NCBI GenBank assembly: GCA_963779225.1
Contig: CAVZWW010000003.1
Location: 2,852,001 to 2,916,000 of the forward strand
DNA from: CAVPCZ01 sp963779225
Lineage (GTDB): Bacteria > Bacteroidota > Ignavibacteria > UBA10030 > UBA6906
DNA: 64,000 nucleotides
Direction: 5' to 3'
This document shows, in pieces, positions 36,357-45,883 of this stretch. The position numbers and the translations under genes were made by a program. The notes beneath the pieces are model-generated. The model did not search any database, was not told where the DNA came from, and saw only the letters and a program-made list of their open reading frames with translations. Position 1 is the stretch's first letter, and each line of letters starts with the position of its first letter.

Positions 36357-39182
36357 ATGATACGAAAGACTGCTACTCTATCCGCCATTCTTCTGCTTCT
36401 CTCGCCGGGAACACTCTCGGCCCAGAATGTCGGCAAGGTTTCCGGCACGGTCAGGGATGCTGCGACGGGTGAATCGCTCATCGGCTGTAACATCTCTCTT
36501 GTGGGCACCACTCTTGGCGCTTCGACCGACCCGGAGGGTGCCTTTTTTATCCTCAATGTTCCGCCAGGCGTGTATGATATTCAGGCTTCATTGCTGGGAT
36601 ATCAGAGAGTGCTGCAGCGGAATGCGATCGTCAACAGTGGAAAGACCACGACCGCCAATTTCACGCTGGTGTCGTCGCTCGTTGCCCAGCAGGAGGTGGT
36701 GGTGCAGGCGATCCGCCCCGATGTCGAGCGGGAGAAGACGTCCACCAGTGCGGTTTTCCGGTCCGAAGATGTGCAGGCAACAGCCGGCATACGCGATGTG
36801 GGCGATCTCCTTGCTCTTGCCGCCGACGTGACCGACGGACATTTCAGAGGCGGACGGCTCGGGGAGGAATATTATACGTTGCAGGGGATGGGTATCATGA
36901 ATCCTCTGGATAACACCAGCGCGTTTCTCCCCATCATGAGCGCCGTGGAGGAAGTCGAGGTCATCACCAGCGGCTTCGGTGCTCAATACGGTAACGCGCA
37001 GTCCGGCGTGGTGAATATCACGATGAAAGAAGGGAGGTCGGACAGGTGGCGGACGCGGGCCGAGGGACGGACCCGCGCGCCGGGTCTCAAGCACCACGGT
37101 CCGAGCGTGTTTGATCCTGCGGCAAATCCCTATCTGTCCGCTCTGCTTGGCGATCAGCTCTGGCTTGAGGGCGACCCCGCTTCATCATCGCAAACCCCGT
37201 ATTATACGAACTACTTCTCGATCGATGCCTACCGGCGGGATACCCTTGTCCAGCTTGCGGTTGCCCGGACGCTCTGGCAGAACCAGATGCATCGCGATTT
37301 GAACCGTACGTACGGGAACGATCTCGACTATTCCGTTGAAGTTGCCGCAGGCGGGCCGGTTGCGGAGCGCGTTCGTATGTTTCTCGCTCTGCGTTCGATC
37401 AAACAATGGCCGGCGTTTCCTACGGAAGAGCCGAACGTCCAGCATCAATTCATGGGAAATATTGCCAGCGATATCGGCGAGGGTGCGACGCTCCGTCTGA
37501 GCGGGGGATATACGCTCGACAACATGAATATCTTCCCGAGCTCCGACGGTCTCGGATACTTCCAATGGCTGTGGGACAGGATTCTGGATATCAACTATCG
37601 CAAGACCACCAATCTCCAGCTCGGAGCCCGGTTTACGCATACCATCAATCCGAGCACGTTCTACGAAGTCAAGCTGAACTCCCTCTGGACGAGGCGCCGG
37701 CAGGGTTCCACACCATCGCCGGACTCGGTGCCCGATTCCCTGATTGACATCATTTCGAATCAGATCTCGTGGGACAAGAAGATCTCCCAGGTGGTCGTCG
37801 GCCCCGACAAGTTCTACTATCTCCGCGGAACAGACGATTTTGTCGACCAGACTACGCGCACGATCTCTCTGGATGCCTCCTTCACGAGTCAGGTGACCAG
37901 ATCCCATCTGCTCAACGGCGGAATGCAAATCAATACCTACACCATTGATGTGGAAAACCGGAGCAATGTACGCACCGGCACCGGCGGAACGATGGAAATC
38001 TATACGGCGCATCCGTTTGAAGCGGCTCTGTTCCTCCAGGACAAAATGGAGTTCGAGGGTCTCATAGCGAATGTGGGACTGCGCTGGGATCTCTGGAATC
38101 CGAATACCAGCTACTATACCGACATGTTCGCTCCGAGCCCGGAAGGGCAGGAGGATGCGCCTTCCATTAACCGCCTGCAGCCGAGAGTCGGCGTGTCGTT
38201 TCCCGTGACTGACAGGACAGTGTTCCACCTCAATTATGGAGCGTTCCTGCAGCGCCCATCGTTTCAGTACCTGATGCGGCGGATCTTCGTACAGGGCTCG
38301 GACATTCCGCAAACGCTCGGGAACCCTCGTCTGGAACCTGAAGCCACGAACAGCTACGACATCGGGGTCACACAGGGGTTGGGTGAGTCCTTCACTCTTG
38401 ACGTCAGCGGGTATTACAAGGATGTGAAAAACCTTGTGGATCAGGCGACCTTCACGTCATCAACGACGGGTGCAACGTACACCTCGTGGTACAACAGGGA
38501 CTACGCCGACATCCGCGGATTCCGCGTCGCGTTGTCCAAGCGAAGAGGGCCGTTTACCGGATCAATCAACTACCAGTACGGGGTGGCGACGGGGAAGAGC
38601 GCAACCACATCGTATGCTCCGGTGGCCTTTGTTCAGGACACACTCGGATATGTGACGACAAAACTCAACAAGGTGCCGGTGCGGGATATCCTGCTGAGTT
38701 TCGACCGGACGCATAACCTCGTCCTCACGCTCGGCTACAACACGGACGCACAATGGGGACCCTTTTCAGACATGACGCTGTCCGCGATCTCCTTCTTCCG
38801 GAGCGGACGCCCGTACACGTCTCCCTCCAATCCCAAACTGATCAACGGCGCGCGGACACCCGCGGAATTCAATACCGATCTGAAAATCACCAAGACGTTT
38901 CCCAACCTGCTGGGAGCCCGTGCCACGGTGTACCTGGAGGTCTTCAATCTGTTCAATCAGAAGATTCTTAACTATGATTATGTTTTTGCGGTACAGGATG
39001 CCGGGTCGACCAATAACATTGTCACCAACTACGAAAAGTATCCCATCGACGATCCTGTCAACGGGATACGGTACTACCAGGATCTTATCGTTCGCCCCTC
39101 GTGGGCAGTTGCAGATCAATCTTTCCTGATCTATGATAACGCTCCGAGAACGTTCACGTTCGGTTTCTCGATAGAACTTTAG
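36357..39182 (+). CDS. TonB-dependent outer-membrane receptor with carboxypeptidase-like N-terminal domain
   Basis: After a signal peptide (LSAILLLLSPGTLSAQ) comes a CarboxypepD_reg-like beta domain (residues about 25-115: VSGTVRDAATGESLIGCNISLVGT ... GAFFILNVPPGVYDI), then a plug (VGDLLALAADVTDGHFRGGR, AEVEVITSGFGAQYGNAQSGVVNI-type block at about 190-220) and a beta barrel ending in phenylalanine-rich FTFGFSIEL. The 941-residue length is normal. The first exported-protein, PorV-like and OmpP1-like genes follow on the same strand, suggesting one outer-membrane unit. The cargo is not evident; a short TonB box is not obvious. Confidence 0.85.
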   Translation: MIRKTATLSAILLLLSPGTLSAQNVGKVSGTVRDAATGESLIGCNISLVGTTLGASTDPEGAFFILNVPPGVYDIQASLLGYQRVLQRNAIVNSGKTTTANFTLVSSLVAQQEVVVQAIRPDVEREKTSTSAVFRSEDVQATAGIRDVGDLLALAADVTDGHFRGGRLGEEYYTLQGMGIMNPLDNTSAFLPIMSAVEEVEVITSGFGAQYGNAQSGVVNITMKEGRSDRWRTRAEGRTRAPGLKHHGPSVFDPAANPYLSALLGDQLWLEGDPASSSQTPYYTNYFSIDAYRRDTLVQLAVARTLWQNQMHRDLNRTYGNDLDYSVEVAAGGPVAERVRMFLALRSIKQWPAFPTEEPNVQHQFMGNIASDIGEGATLRLSGGYTLDNMNIFPSSDGLGYFQWLWDRILDINYRKTTNLQLGARFTHTINPSTFYEVKLNSLWTRRRQGSTPSPDSVPDSLIDIISNQISWDKKISQVVVGPDKFYYLRGTDDFVDQTTRTISLDASFTSQVTRSHLLNGGMQINTYTIDVENRSNVRTGTGGTMEIYTAHPFEAALFLQDKMEFEGLIANVGLRWDLWNPNTSYYTDMFAPSPEGQEDAPSINRLQPRVGVSFPVTDRTVFHLNYGAFLQRPSFQYLMRRIFVQGSDIPQTLGNPRLEPEATNSYDIGVTQGLGESFTLDVSGYYKDVKNLVDQATFTSSTTGATYTSWYNRDYADIRGFRVALSKRRGPFTGSINYQYGVATGKSATTSYAPVAFVQDTLGYVTTKLNKVPVRDILLSFDRTHNLVLTLGYNTDAQWGPFSDMTLSAISFFRSGRPYTSPSNPKLINGARTPAEFNTDLKITKTFPNLLGARATVYLEVFNLFNQKILNYDYVFAVQDAGSTNNIVTNYEKYPIDDPVNGIRYYQDLIVRPSWAVADQSFLIYDNAPRTFTFGFSIEL

Positions 39183-39197
39183 GCGGGTGGGAAGATT

Positions 39198-41441
39198 ATG
39201 CGGAACCACAACACACTGCTTCTCGGGTTCGCCGGCCTCCTGGTAACGCTGTCGGTTGCCGCGGCGGCTGCTCAGGAGCGGAGTTATCTGACACACATGC
39301 GGAGTATGCTTCGTGAAAGCGTGTTCAATACGGGGGAAATAGGCCGGGGCTACGACAAAGGGCAATCCGGCATGCTGCCCGGCCTGTCTTCCATGGAATG
39401 GCCGCCGAACTCACGCATGATCCTGGACCGGATTGAATATGCAGGGCAGCACAATTCCATGGGAGGAGGGTTGTGGGTTGCGGGAACAGCGCGCGGTACA
39501 CGGGAGTACATGTATTGTGGTGCCGTCTCCGAGAACACCGGTAAATCCACGCAGGTGGAAGGGATCTACAGCAATCCCATCTCCATGCACCGTACGGAAA
39601 ACTATCCTGTTCTCGCCGACGGTAATCTGAATCTTTCCTACAACCCCGACGAGGCGGAGGAAATCATTGAAGCGAAATGGTCGACCGTGGGACTCAATCT
39701 CCTCATTACCCGCACGAGCCGCGCGTGGAGTTATCCGGGGTACGACAGCTTCATCATCTATGAATATGCCATCCAGAATGTAGGGCCGGACACGCTGCGG
39801 GACGTGTTCGTTGCGTTTCCCTATGCCCTCTCTCCCTCGATGTTCGGATACGAGAGGAGGTATAATACGTGGGGTGAAGGCAACTATCGCCAGGGCGATC
39901 AATTTGCCCGGTATGATCTCAAGCGCTGGATGAGTTACAACCACGAGCGCCAGGGGAAACCCGACAGTACGTATTTCAGCCTATGGTCGACGCCGGGAAA
40001 CAGGGGAGCGTTGAACTCACCCCAGGCGGCGGGTTTTGTGACCCTGTACTATGATTATGACCACCTTTCGGACAGCGGTAAAACCGACATCATTGTCACC
40101 TCCTCCCATGCACGCGTCATCTGGGACAGGAACAAGAAGGTGAAACAGCCCTATTTGAACCGATATGAAAACGGGAACATCGACGGGAGCACGAAGCAGC
40201 AGGCCTGGCTCGATCCGGCCCAGTCCCGTAAAACGGGGCCATTCAGCAGCCAGAGCGATTCCCTGAATTTCGGATCCTTCGCATCGCCGGAGGGAGACCC
40301 GTACTACTGGATCGGACGCGTCAAACCGTCGTACACGCTTGGCTGGTCCCAGCCCGTCGTACACGGGTACGGTTTTGCCCCGTACATTCTCCCCCCCGGG
40401 GAAACGATGCGTTTTGCGATCGCGGAAGTCGTCGGGTACGGTCCGGGAAGAGCCTCTGACAGCATATATTCGGACATCGGGGGCGCAAGCACGACAAGCA
40501 GCGCCGACATCGGCCTGCACCCCGTGCCGAGCTGGTACAGGGAGATCACGTACACGAACGTGGGAAATCCGCCGGTCATCGGGAGCAATTACCTGTCGAG
40601 CCACCCTCTTCCCTGGTACATACTCGACCCCGCCGTGGTCTCGATACGGGATGTCGCCGACCGGGCGATCCAGATGTACACCGGCCAGCCGCTGGTCAAG
40701 CATGATTCCGTGCAATACGAGCCCATTGATTCAACACGCGCGCTCATGAAGCAGCGTCAGGGTGCCGGGTACTACAACACCGTCCCCATTCCCTTTCCCG
40801 CGCCCGTACTCAAGGTGCAGAACACCCGTGCGGCAGTCAACAGGATAACCTGGGGGCCGCAGGTGGAAGACTTCGCCACTCCCAGGCTCCGCGCCCCGTT
40901 TAAAAGCTATGTGGTGTTGCGCTCGCAGAGCGCACTGGGCCCATGGACGGTCATCGACAGCGTCGCCAGAAGAGACATGCGGTATTTCAGGGACACCGCA
41001 TACGCCGTGTACGATACCGCAAGCAACATCGGAGAAAACGTCTACTATGCCGTTCTGTCCGTGGATTCACTCGGCGGCAAGAGCGGGATGACCAACCTGA
41101 TCGGACACGAGACACAGGCCCCTGCGAGCGCTACGCTCGGGAAGGTGTATGTCGTACCGAATCCGCTCATCGTGACCAACGGGATCATGAACGAACAGGA
41201 TCTTCAGGGGGAGGTGACGGACAGGTTGCAGTTCTATGGATTGACGAAACGGTGCACGATCAGGATATTCTCCTACAGCGGCCAGCTTGTCAACACCATT
41301 GAGCACAACGCCGACGCTGTCAGCAACCCGTGGTACCAGATCTCGACAAATACGCAGATGGTTGCCTCGGGGGTCTATTTCTTTGTCGTGGAAGATGAAA
41401 GCGGGGCGCAGGCACGGGGCAAGTTTGTCGTTATTCATTGA
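39198..41441 (+). CDS. large exported protein with a C-terminal sorting-like domain
   Basis: The product starts with a signal peptide (TLLLGFAGLLVTLSVAAAAAQ). The body of about 600 residues is rich in Tyr, Ser and Gly without a named domain; it contains a fibronectin-like stretch (AVNRITWGPQVEDF ... KSYVVLRSQSALGPWTVID). The C terminus (VYVVPNPLIVTNG ... CTIRIFSYSGQLVNTIEHN ... VASGVYFFVVEDESG) resembles the type A T9SS/FlgD-like C-terminal domain. It lies 15 bases after the TonB receptor gene and 18 before the PorV-like gene, so the proteins may form a surface complex. Confidence 0.7.
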   Translation: MRNHNTLLLGFAGLLVTLSVAAAAAQERSYLTHMRSMLRESVFNTGEIGRGYDKGQSGMLPGLSSMEWPPNSRMILDRIEYAGQHNSMGGGLWVAGTARGTREYMYCGAVSENTGKSTQVEGIYSNPISMHRTENYPVLADGNLNLSYNPDEAEEIIEAKWSTVGLNLLITRTSRAWSYPGYDSFIIYEYAIQNVGPDTLRDVFVAFPYALSPSMFGYERRYNTWGEGNYRQGDQFARYDLKRWMSYNHERQGKPDSTYFSLWSTPGNRGALNSPQAAGFVTLYYDYDHLSDSGKTDIIVTSSHARVIWDRNKKVKQPYLNRYENGNIDGSTKQQAWLDPAQSRKTGPFSSQSDSLNFGSFASPEGDPYYWIGRVKPSYTLGWSQPVVHGYGFAPYILPPGETMRFAIAEVVGYGPGRASDSIYSDIGGASTTSSADIGLHPVPSWYREITYTNVGNPPVIGSNYLSSHPLPWYILDPAVVSIRDVADRAIQMYTGQPLVKHDSVQYEPIDSTRALMKQRQGAGYYNTVPIPFPAPVLKVQNTRAAVNRITWGPQVEDFATPRLRAPFKSYVVLRSQSALGPWTVIDSVARRDMRYFRDTAYAVYDTASNIGENVYYAVLSVDSLGGKSGMTNLIGHETQAPASATLGKVYVVPNPLIVTNGIMNEQDLQGEVTDRLQFYGLTKRCTIRIFSYSGQLVNTIEHNADAVSNPWYQISTNTQMVASGVYFFVVEDESGAQARGKFVVIH

Positions 41442-41459
41442 GTACAGGATTCTGCGGTG

Positions 41460-42488
41460 ATGAAAACTTTCAACAGGATCTTCTGGTCGCTGTGCGCAGC
41501 CGGTGTGCTGATCTCGCCGGCGTCTGCTCAGAAGGTCGGTAGCACCTCGATGCAGTTCCTGAAGGTCATGCCGTGCGCACGCGCCACCGCGCTGGGCGAT
41601 GCGTACAGCGTGCTGGCCGCGGGAGCCGAGGCATTGTTCTGGAATCCGAGCGGTCTGGCGCTGGTGAATATCCAGGAAGTGTCGTTCACGTATACCGACT
41701 GGATCTTCGACACGAGACAGGGCGCGCTCTCATATGCGCTTCCACTTGGCGATATGGGGGGAATCGGTCTCCAGCTGCTGTATGCGGATTTCGGCGAGTT
41801 TGAAGAGACAAGTCTTGCCGCCCCCTATATCAAGAACCCGACCGCCCCGGGAATGACAGGAAGGACATTCCATCCCTTCAGCTACCTTGTCGGGATTACC
41901 TACGCGCGTAATCTGACGGACAGATTTTCCGTGGGGGTGAGCGCGAAGTACGCCCACGAATCGTTGTTCAACGGTCAGCAGGCGACAGCGATGGTGAGCC
42001 AGGGCGTGTATGAAGAGGTGAACACGTGGGGAAACGGGTTCCTGTTCGATCTCGGCATCCGCTACAACACCGGCTTCCGGTCGATGGAGATCGCGGCTTC
42101 CGTGCAGAATTTCGGGGGAAATGTGCAGTTCGGGAAGGAATCAAACCCTGTTCCACTCCAGTTCCGGTTCGGTATCGCCGCCGACCTGCTGGGCAAAGAT
42201 GGACTCCTCTTCACGGGTGAACAAAACCGGCTCGGAGTGGCATTTGACCTCTTTCAGCCTAACGACTATGACCAGCAGGAACATGTCGGACTTGAATATG
42301 AATTTGACGGCACCTTCGCCCTGCGCGCCGGGTACAAGTTTAACTATGATTACGAGGGTCTGACGCTCGGAGCCGGGGTCAGACAGACCCTCGGGGCTCT
42401 GCGCCTTGCCCTGGATTACAGCTACGGATCGATCGGGCCATACCTGGGAACCGTTCAGCGGATCAGCCTGGGAGTGGGACTCGAATGA
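41460..42488 (+). CDS. PorV/PorQ-family outer-membrane protein
   Basis: The 342-residue protein has a signal peptide (LCAAGVLISPASAQ) followed by the family block FLKVMPCARATALGDAYSVLA and EALFWNPSGLALVNIQEVSF. PorV shuttles or docks T9SS cargo at the outer membrane; the family fold is a FadL-like 14-strand barrel, consistent with the repeated aromatic strands to the end (LGVGLE). Start ATG 41460 (a GTG precedes it directly). The last four bases overlap the next gene. Confidence 0.82.
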   Translation: MKTFNRIFWSLCAAGVLISPASAQKVGSTSMQFLKVMPCARATALGDAYSVLAAGAEALFWNPSGLALVNIQEVSFTYTDWIFDTRQGALSYALPLGDMGGIGLQLLYADFGEFEETSLAAPYIKNPTAPGMTGRTFHPFSYLVGITYARNLTDRFSVGVSAKYAHESLFNGQQATAMVSQGVYEEVNTWGNGFLFDLGIRYNTGFRSMEIAASVQNFGGNVQFGKESNPVPLQFRFGIAADLLGKDGLLFTGEQNRLGVAFDLFQPNDYDQQEHVGLEYEFDGTFALRAGYKFNYDYEGLTLGAGVRQTLGALRLALDYSYGSIGPYLGTVQRISLGVGLE

Positions 42489-43969
42489 AGAAGCCACGGA
42501 GAACGCTCCTGTCCGGGAGCCTGATCGCTGTCAGCCTCTTTCTTACACGTGCGGCGACGGGGCAGGGATACGACGAACCCCTCAGTATCAAGGGACTGGA
42601 CCACTACACACTGCACTCGGCGGCATCACGGGGCGCCGGCGGCATCACCGTGGGTGTAATGAACGATCCGGGATTGATGTTCACCAATCCGGCCTCTCTC
42701 CAATCCCTCACCGGGATCCAGCTCTCTGTGGGTGCAGTCGGGCAGAGCACCAGCTCGGCGCAGGTTCAACACTACTCCCCGCTCAAATACTACTCCAACT
42801 TCAGTCTCCTCATGGAGGGGTTGACGGACCGCATTCCCGATCCCGACACTCTCCTCCAGGCGACCAATCCGGGCGACACCGTCCAGCGGGCCTTTGACGC
42901 CATCGTTCCGAATTGGTCACGGTCCACCAACAGCGCGTTGCCAGTCCAGATCATGCTGGGCGTACCCTTTGCCATCGGCGAGACGGAATTCGTTGCCGGC
43001 GCCGGGTTTGTGCAGTATGCCGACCTGAACCATTTTTACCAGAACAACAACGTTCTCTCTCCGGCAATCGGGTCGGATCGTCCCGTTCCCATTGAATTGC
43101 CGGCAAGTGATTCGACACCCGTGAGAACCGATTGGTCGTCGTTTCTCCGGCTGCGTGAGGGGTCCATGCAGGGATACGGGGCGGCCCTTTCGGCATCGGT
43201 GTCCGAAGAGATCGCCCTCGGCCTGAGCGGTCTCATCCTGACGGGGCACACGGACGACATGGAACAGCGGATTGCCCGCGGCAGACTTACCTTTTACAAG
43301 GAGTGGTTCAGGCTGGATTCCGTCTCTCAGCGCACGCTCCAGAGCGGCTCTTCCGAGTACAGAGGTGCGGAATTCACCCTGAGCGGCATTTTCCGGGGCC
43401 GGTATCTCAGCGTCGGGCTTGTTGTGAAACCCCCCATGAAGATCATCCGCACGTTTACCTCGGTGAGACAGACGGACAGCGCCGGAGTCTCCTCCTCCGT
43501 AACAGAAAACGGTGAGGATGCAGTCCGCCTGCCCTGGCGGGGCACTGTGGGAATCTCCCTCAGTCTCCTTGAAAATTTGCACTTCGGTCTGGAATATGAA
43601 ATACGTTCGTTCGCGTCGGCGGTATATACCGCTGCGGACGGAAAGGAGTCGAACCCATGGCTCTCCGGCTCCGTGGTTCACATCGGAGCGGAATATTTCC
43701 CGTTGACCTGGCTGGCCCTTCGTGCCGGGGTCCGCGGGCAGACCGAAGTGTTTGAACCAGCGGGCAATCCGATCATCGGCGAGCCGGTAACCTCTTCCGT
43801 CTATTCGCTCGGGTGCGGATTCTTCTTTGCCGGCGTCCGCCTCAATGTCACCTATGAATATGCGCCGATGGAGTACCAGGATATGTGGCAGACCAACGTC
43901 AATCTCAACAGCGAAACATCTCACCGTTTCATGGCCAGTCTGTCATATGAGCTGCCGTTCGCGAGATAG
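42485..43969 (+). CDS. outer-membrane barrel protein of the OmpP1/FadL type
   Basis: A signal peptide (SLIAVSLFLTRAATG) is followed by HSAASRGAGGITVGVMNDPGLMFTNPASL, which matches the FadL/OmpP1 hatch region, and by alternating beta strands to the final LSYELPFAR. It is coupled (ATGA overlap) to the PorV-like gene and probably works with it in transport or in the secretion channel. No ligand can be named. Confidence 0.72.
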   Translation: MKKPRRTLLSGSLIAVSLFLTRAATGQGYDEPLSIKGLDHYTLHSAASRGAGGITVGVMNDPGLMFTNPASLQSLTGIQLSVGAVGQSTSSAQVQHYSPLKYYSNFSLLMEGLTDRIPDPDTLLQATNPGDTVQRAFDAIVPNWSRSTNSALPVQIMLGVPFAIGETEFVAGAGFVQYADLNHFYQNNNVLSPAIGSDRPVPIELPASDSTPVRTDWSSFLRLREGSMQGYGAALSASVSEEIALGLSGLILTGHTDDMEQRIARGRLTFYKEWFRLDSVSQRTLQSGSSEYRGAEFTLSGIFRGRYLSVGLVVKPPMKIIRTFTSVRQTDSAGVSSSVTENGEDAVRLPWRGTVGISLSLLENLHFGLEYEIRSFASAVYTAADGKESNPWLSGSVVHIGAEYFPLTWLALRAGVRGQTEVFEPAGNPIIGEPVTSSVYSLGCGFFFAGVRLNVTYEYAPMEYQDMWQTNVNLNSETSHRFMASLSYELPFAR

Positions 43970-44043
43970 GCGCGCGCGGTGGAGAGAAGGTTGCAGCACA
44001 CGCAGTGGTCCCGTACTATTCACCTAATCTCAGGAGGACAATC

Positions 44044-45639
44044 ATGAACTCTTTCCGCAACGGGTTTTTTGCCGTGCTTCTTCTGCCTGTCCTAATCCCG
44101 GCGGTCTCTGCGCAGACGACGGGGGATTTCCAGACGACGGGAGCCGGGCTGGCGGGCGCACAATGGAGCGCTGCTTCAACATGGCAGCACTACAACGGAT
44201 CGGCCTGGGTGGCGGCACCGGCCGCCCCCGCGGGCACAGGGGTCATTACCATCCAATCTGCAGACTCAGTTTTCATCGATGCACCGGTTTCCGTCTCCGG
44301 AACGCTGAGGAACCAGGGCAAACTCGGGGGCACCGGCAGCCTCACGATTGCCAGCGGAGGGACATTTGAACACGCCCAGCCGAACGGATCCATCCCCGTG
44401 TGCACATGGGCAACCGGTTCGACCTGCCTGGTCACGGGGTACACCAGCGGGAGCAAACCCAGCAACGCAAACCAGGATTTCTACAATTTCCGGTGGAGAT
44501 GTGTGGGCCAGACATCGAATGTAGACCTGGGTATGAACGGCAATACGATTGGGGGCGATTTTATTGTTGATACCTCGGGTGCTTCAAACCGGGTGTATCT
44601 GACGAGTCCTGGAAGCTATGTGTTCGGCAATCCGATCACCATCAATGGGAACGTCGTCATGAATGGCGGCCAGTTCGCGTCGAATGGTTCTGGTTCTCTC
44701 GACACTATTGAGGTGATAACGCGAGGTGACATCATCGTAAACGGCGGTATCTTTGCCCTCAGCCGGGGAAGCGGCCCTGATGTTACCTGGAACCTGTTCG
44801 GCAATTTCACGGTAACGCATGCGACGCTCCAGAACTCTGGTGGCACCCACGTCAACAAACTCTCCTTTGCCGGGCCGGGCACGCACACACTCACCCTGAC
44901 AAATGTGGCCTACGGGAGCGGCACAAGCTACTTCACTATGGAAGTGCAGAGCGGATCGACGCTGGACATGGGCCCGACGGTCATTTCCAGTTCGAATTCC
45001 GGAAGTTTCATCATGATGGCCGGAGCGTCCCTTGCCACCGGTGCTCCCGGTGGGATCGACGGTGCCATACAGTGCACAGGTTCAAGCAACGGCGGAGGAA
45101 ATTCCTTCAGCACGGCCGCTTCGTACGCCTTCAACGGGACGACACCGCAGGTGACGGGCCTTCTCATGCCGGCGACGGTGGACACGCTGACAATCGATAA
45201 CGGGAGCGGTGTTGCGCTCTCTCAAGCGACAACCATCAATCACCGTCTCAGACTGAAGTCCGGTGTTTTCGATAATACCATACCCTTCACACTTGCGCCC
45301 GGAGGGACGATTTCCTATGAAGGGGGAAGCCTTCTCGTGACCTCCGTCGGTTCCACAGAGGAGTCAACCCTTCCCCGGGATTTCAGTGTCGATCAGAATT
45401 ATCCAAACCCGTTCAATCCGTCCACAGAGATTTCGTTCGGCGTGCCGCACGAGAGCCGGGTTCGCCTTGAGGTTTTCAATCTCCTGGGACAACAGGTGGC
45501 ACTCCTTCTGGATGAGGTGAAGCCCGCGGGGTTCCACAGCGTCAGGTTCGATGGTGCCGGGCTTCCCAGCGGGATGTATCTCTACAGGTTCTCGGCAGGG
45601 GGTGTGTCGCTGATGAGAAAAATGATGCTCGTGAAGTAG
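44044..45639 (+). CDS. exported protein with type IX secretion C-terminal domain
   Basis: AGGAGG lies six bases before ATG 44044. The signal peptide (GFFAVLLLPVLIPAVSAQ) leads to a Gly/Ser/Thr/Asn-rich beta-helix-like body (repeats such as ISGTLRNQGKLGGTGSLTIASGG) of about 430 residues. The last 85 residues are a textbook T9SS type A domain: FSVDQNYPNPFNPSTEISFG, VRLEVFNLLGQQVALLLDE, SGMYLYRFSAGG and a final lysine. It is expected at the cell surface or released. No enzymatic domain is seen. Confidence 0.8.
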   Translation: MNSFRNGFFAVLLLPVLIPAVSAQTTGDFQTTGAGLAGAQWSAASTWQHYNGSAWVAAPAAPAGTGVITIQSADSVFIDAPVSVSGTLRNQGKLGGTGSLTIASGGTFEHAQPNGSIPVCTWATGSTCLVTGYTSGSKPSNANQDFYNFRWRCVGQTSNVDLGMNGNTIGGDFIVDTSGASNRVYLTSPGSYVFGNPITINGNVVMNGGQFASNGSGSLDTIEVITRGDIIVNGGIFALSRGSGPDVTWNLFGNFTVTHATLQNSGGTHVNKLSFAGPGTHTLTLTNVAYGSGTSYFTMEVQSGSTLDMGPTVISSSNSGSFIMMAGASLATGAPGGIDGAIQCTGSSNGGGNSFSTAASYAFNGTTPQVTGLLMPATVDTLTIDNGSGVALSQATTINHRLRLKSGVFDNTIPFTLAPGGTISYEGGSLLVTSVGSTEESTLPRDFSVDQNYPNPFNPSTEISFGVPHESRVRLEVFNLLGQQVALLLDEVKPAGFHSVRFDGAGLPSGMYLYRFSAGGVSLMRKMMLVK

Positions 45640-45883
45640 TGGTAAGCGTAGATTCGTAGACTCGATGCGGCGTGCATGTCCCGCTGTCGTCCCGATGATG
45701 CAACTCAGGACGGCTGCCCGGCCATGCACGCCGGATGTATACAGGTGCTGCTCCCGTGTGAAGATCCCTTGACCTCGACCTCTTTTTTGCTTTCCCCTTC
45801 CGCAAATCCTCCGGCCGTCCTGTAGTAAGAGCACGGATAGTCTGCTCGCGCGTCCGCCACTTGCCGACCATTGAAGGGGATCA

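Noticed and set aside
42917..43924. Minus-strand open frame of 335 codons
   Set aside because: Shadow of the OmpP1-like gene; no domain, no ribosome site.
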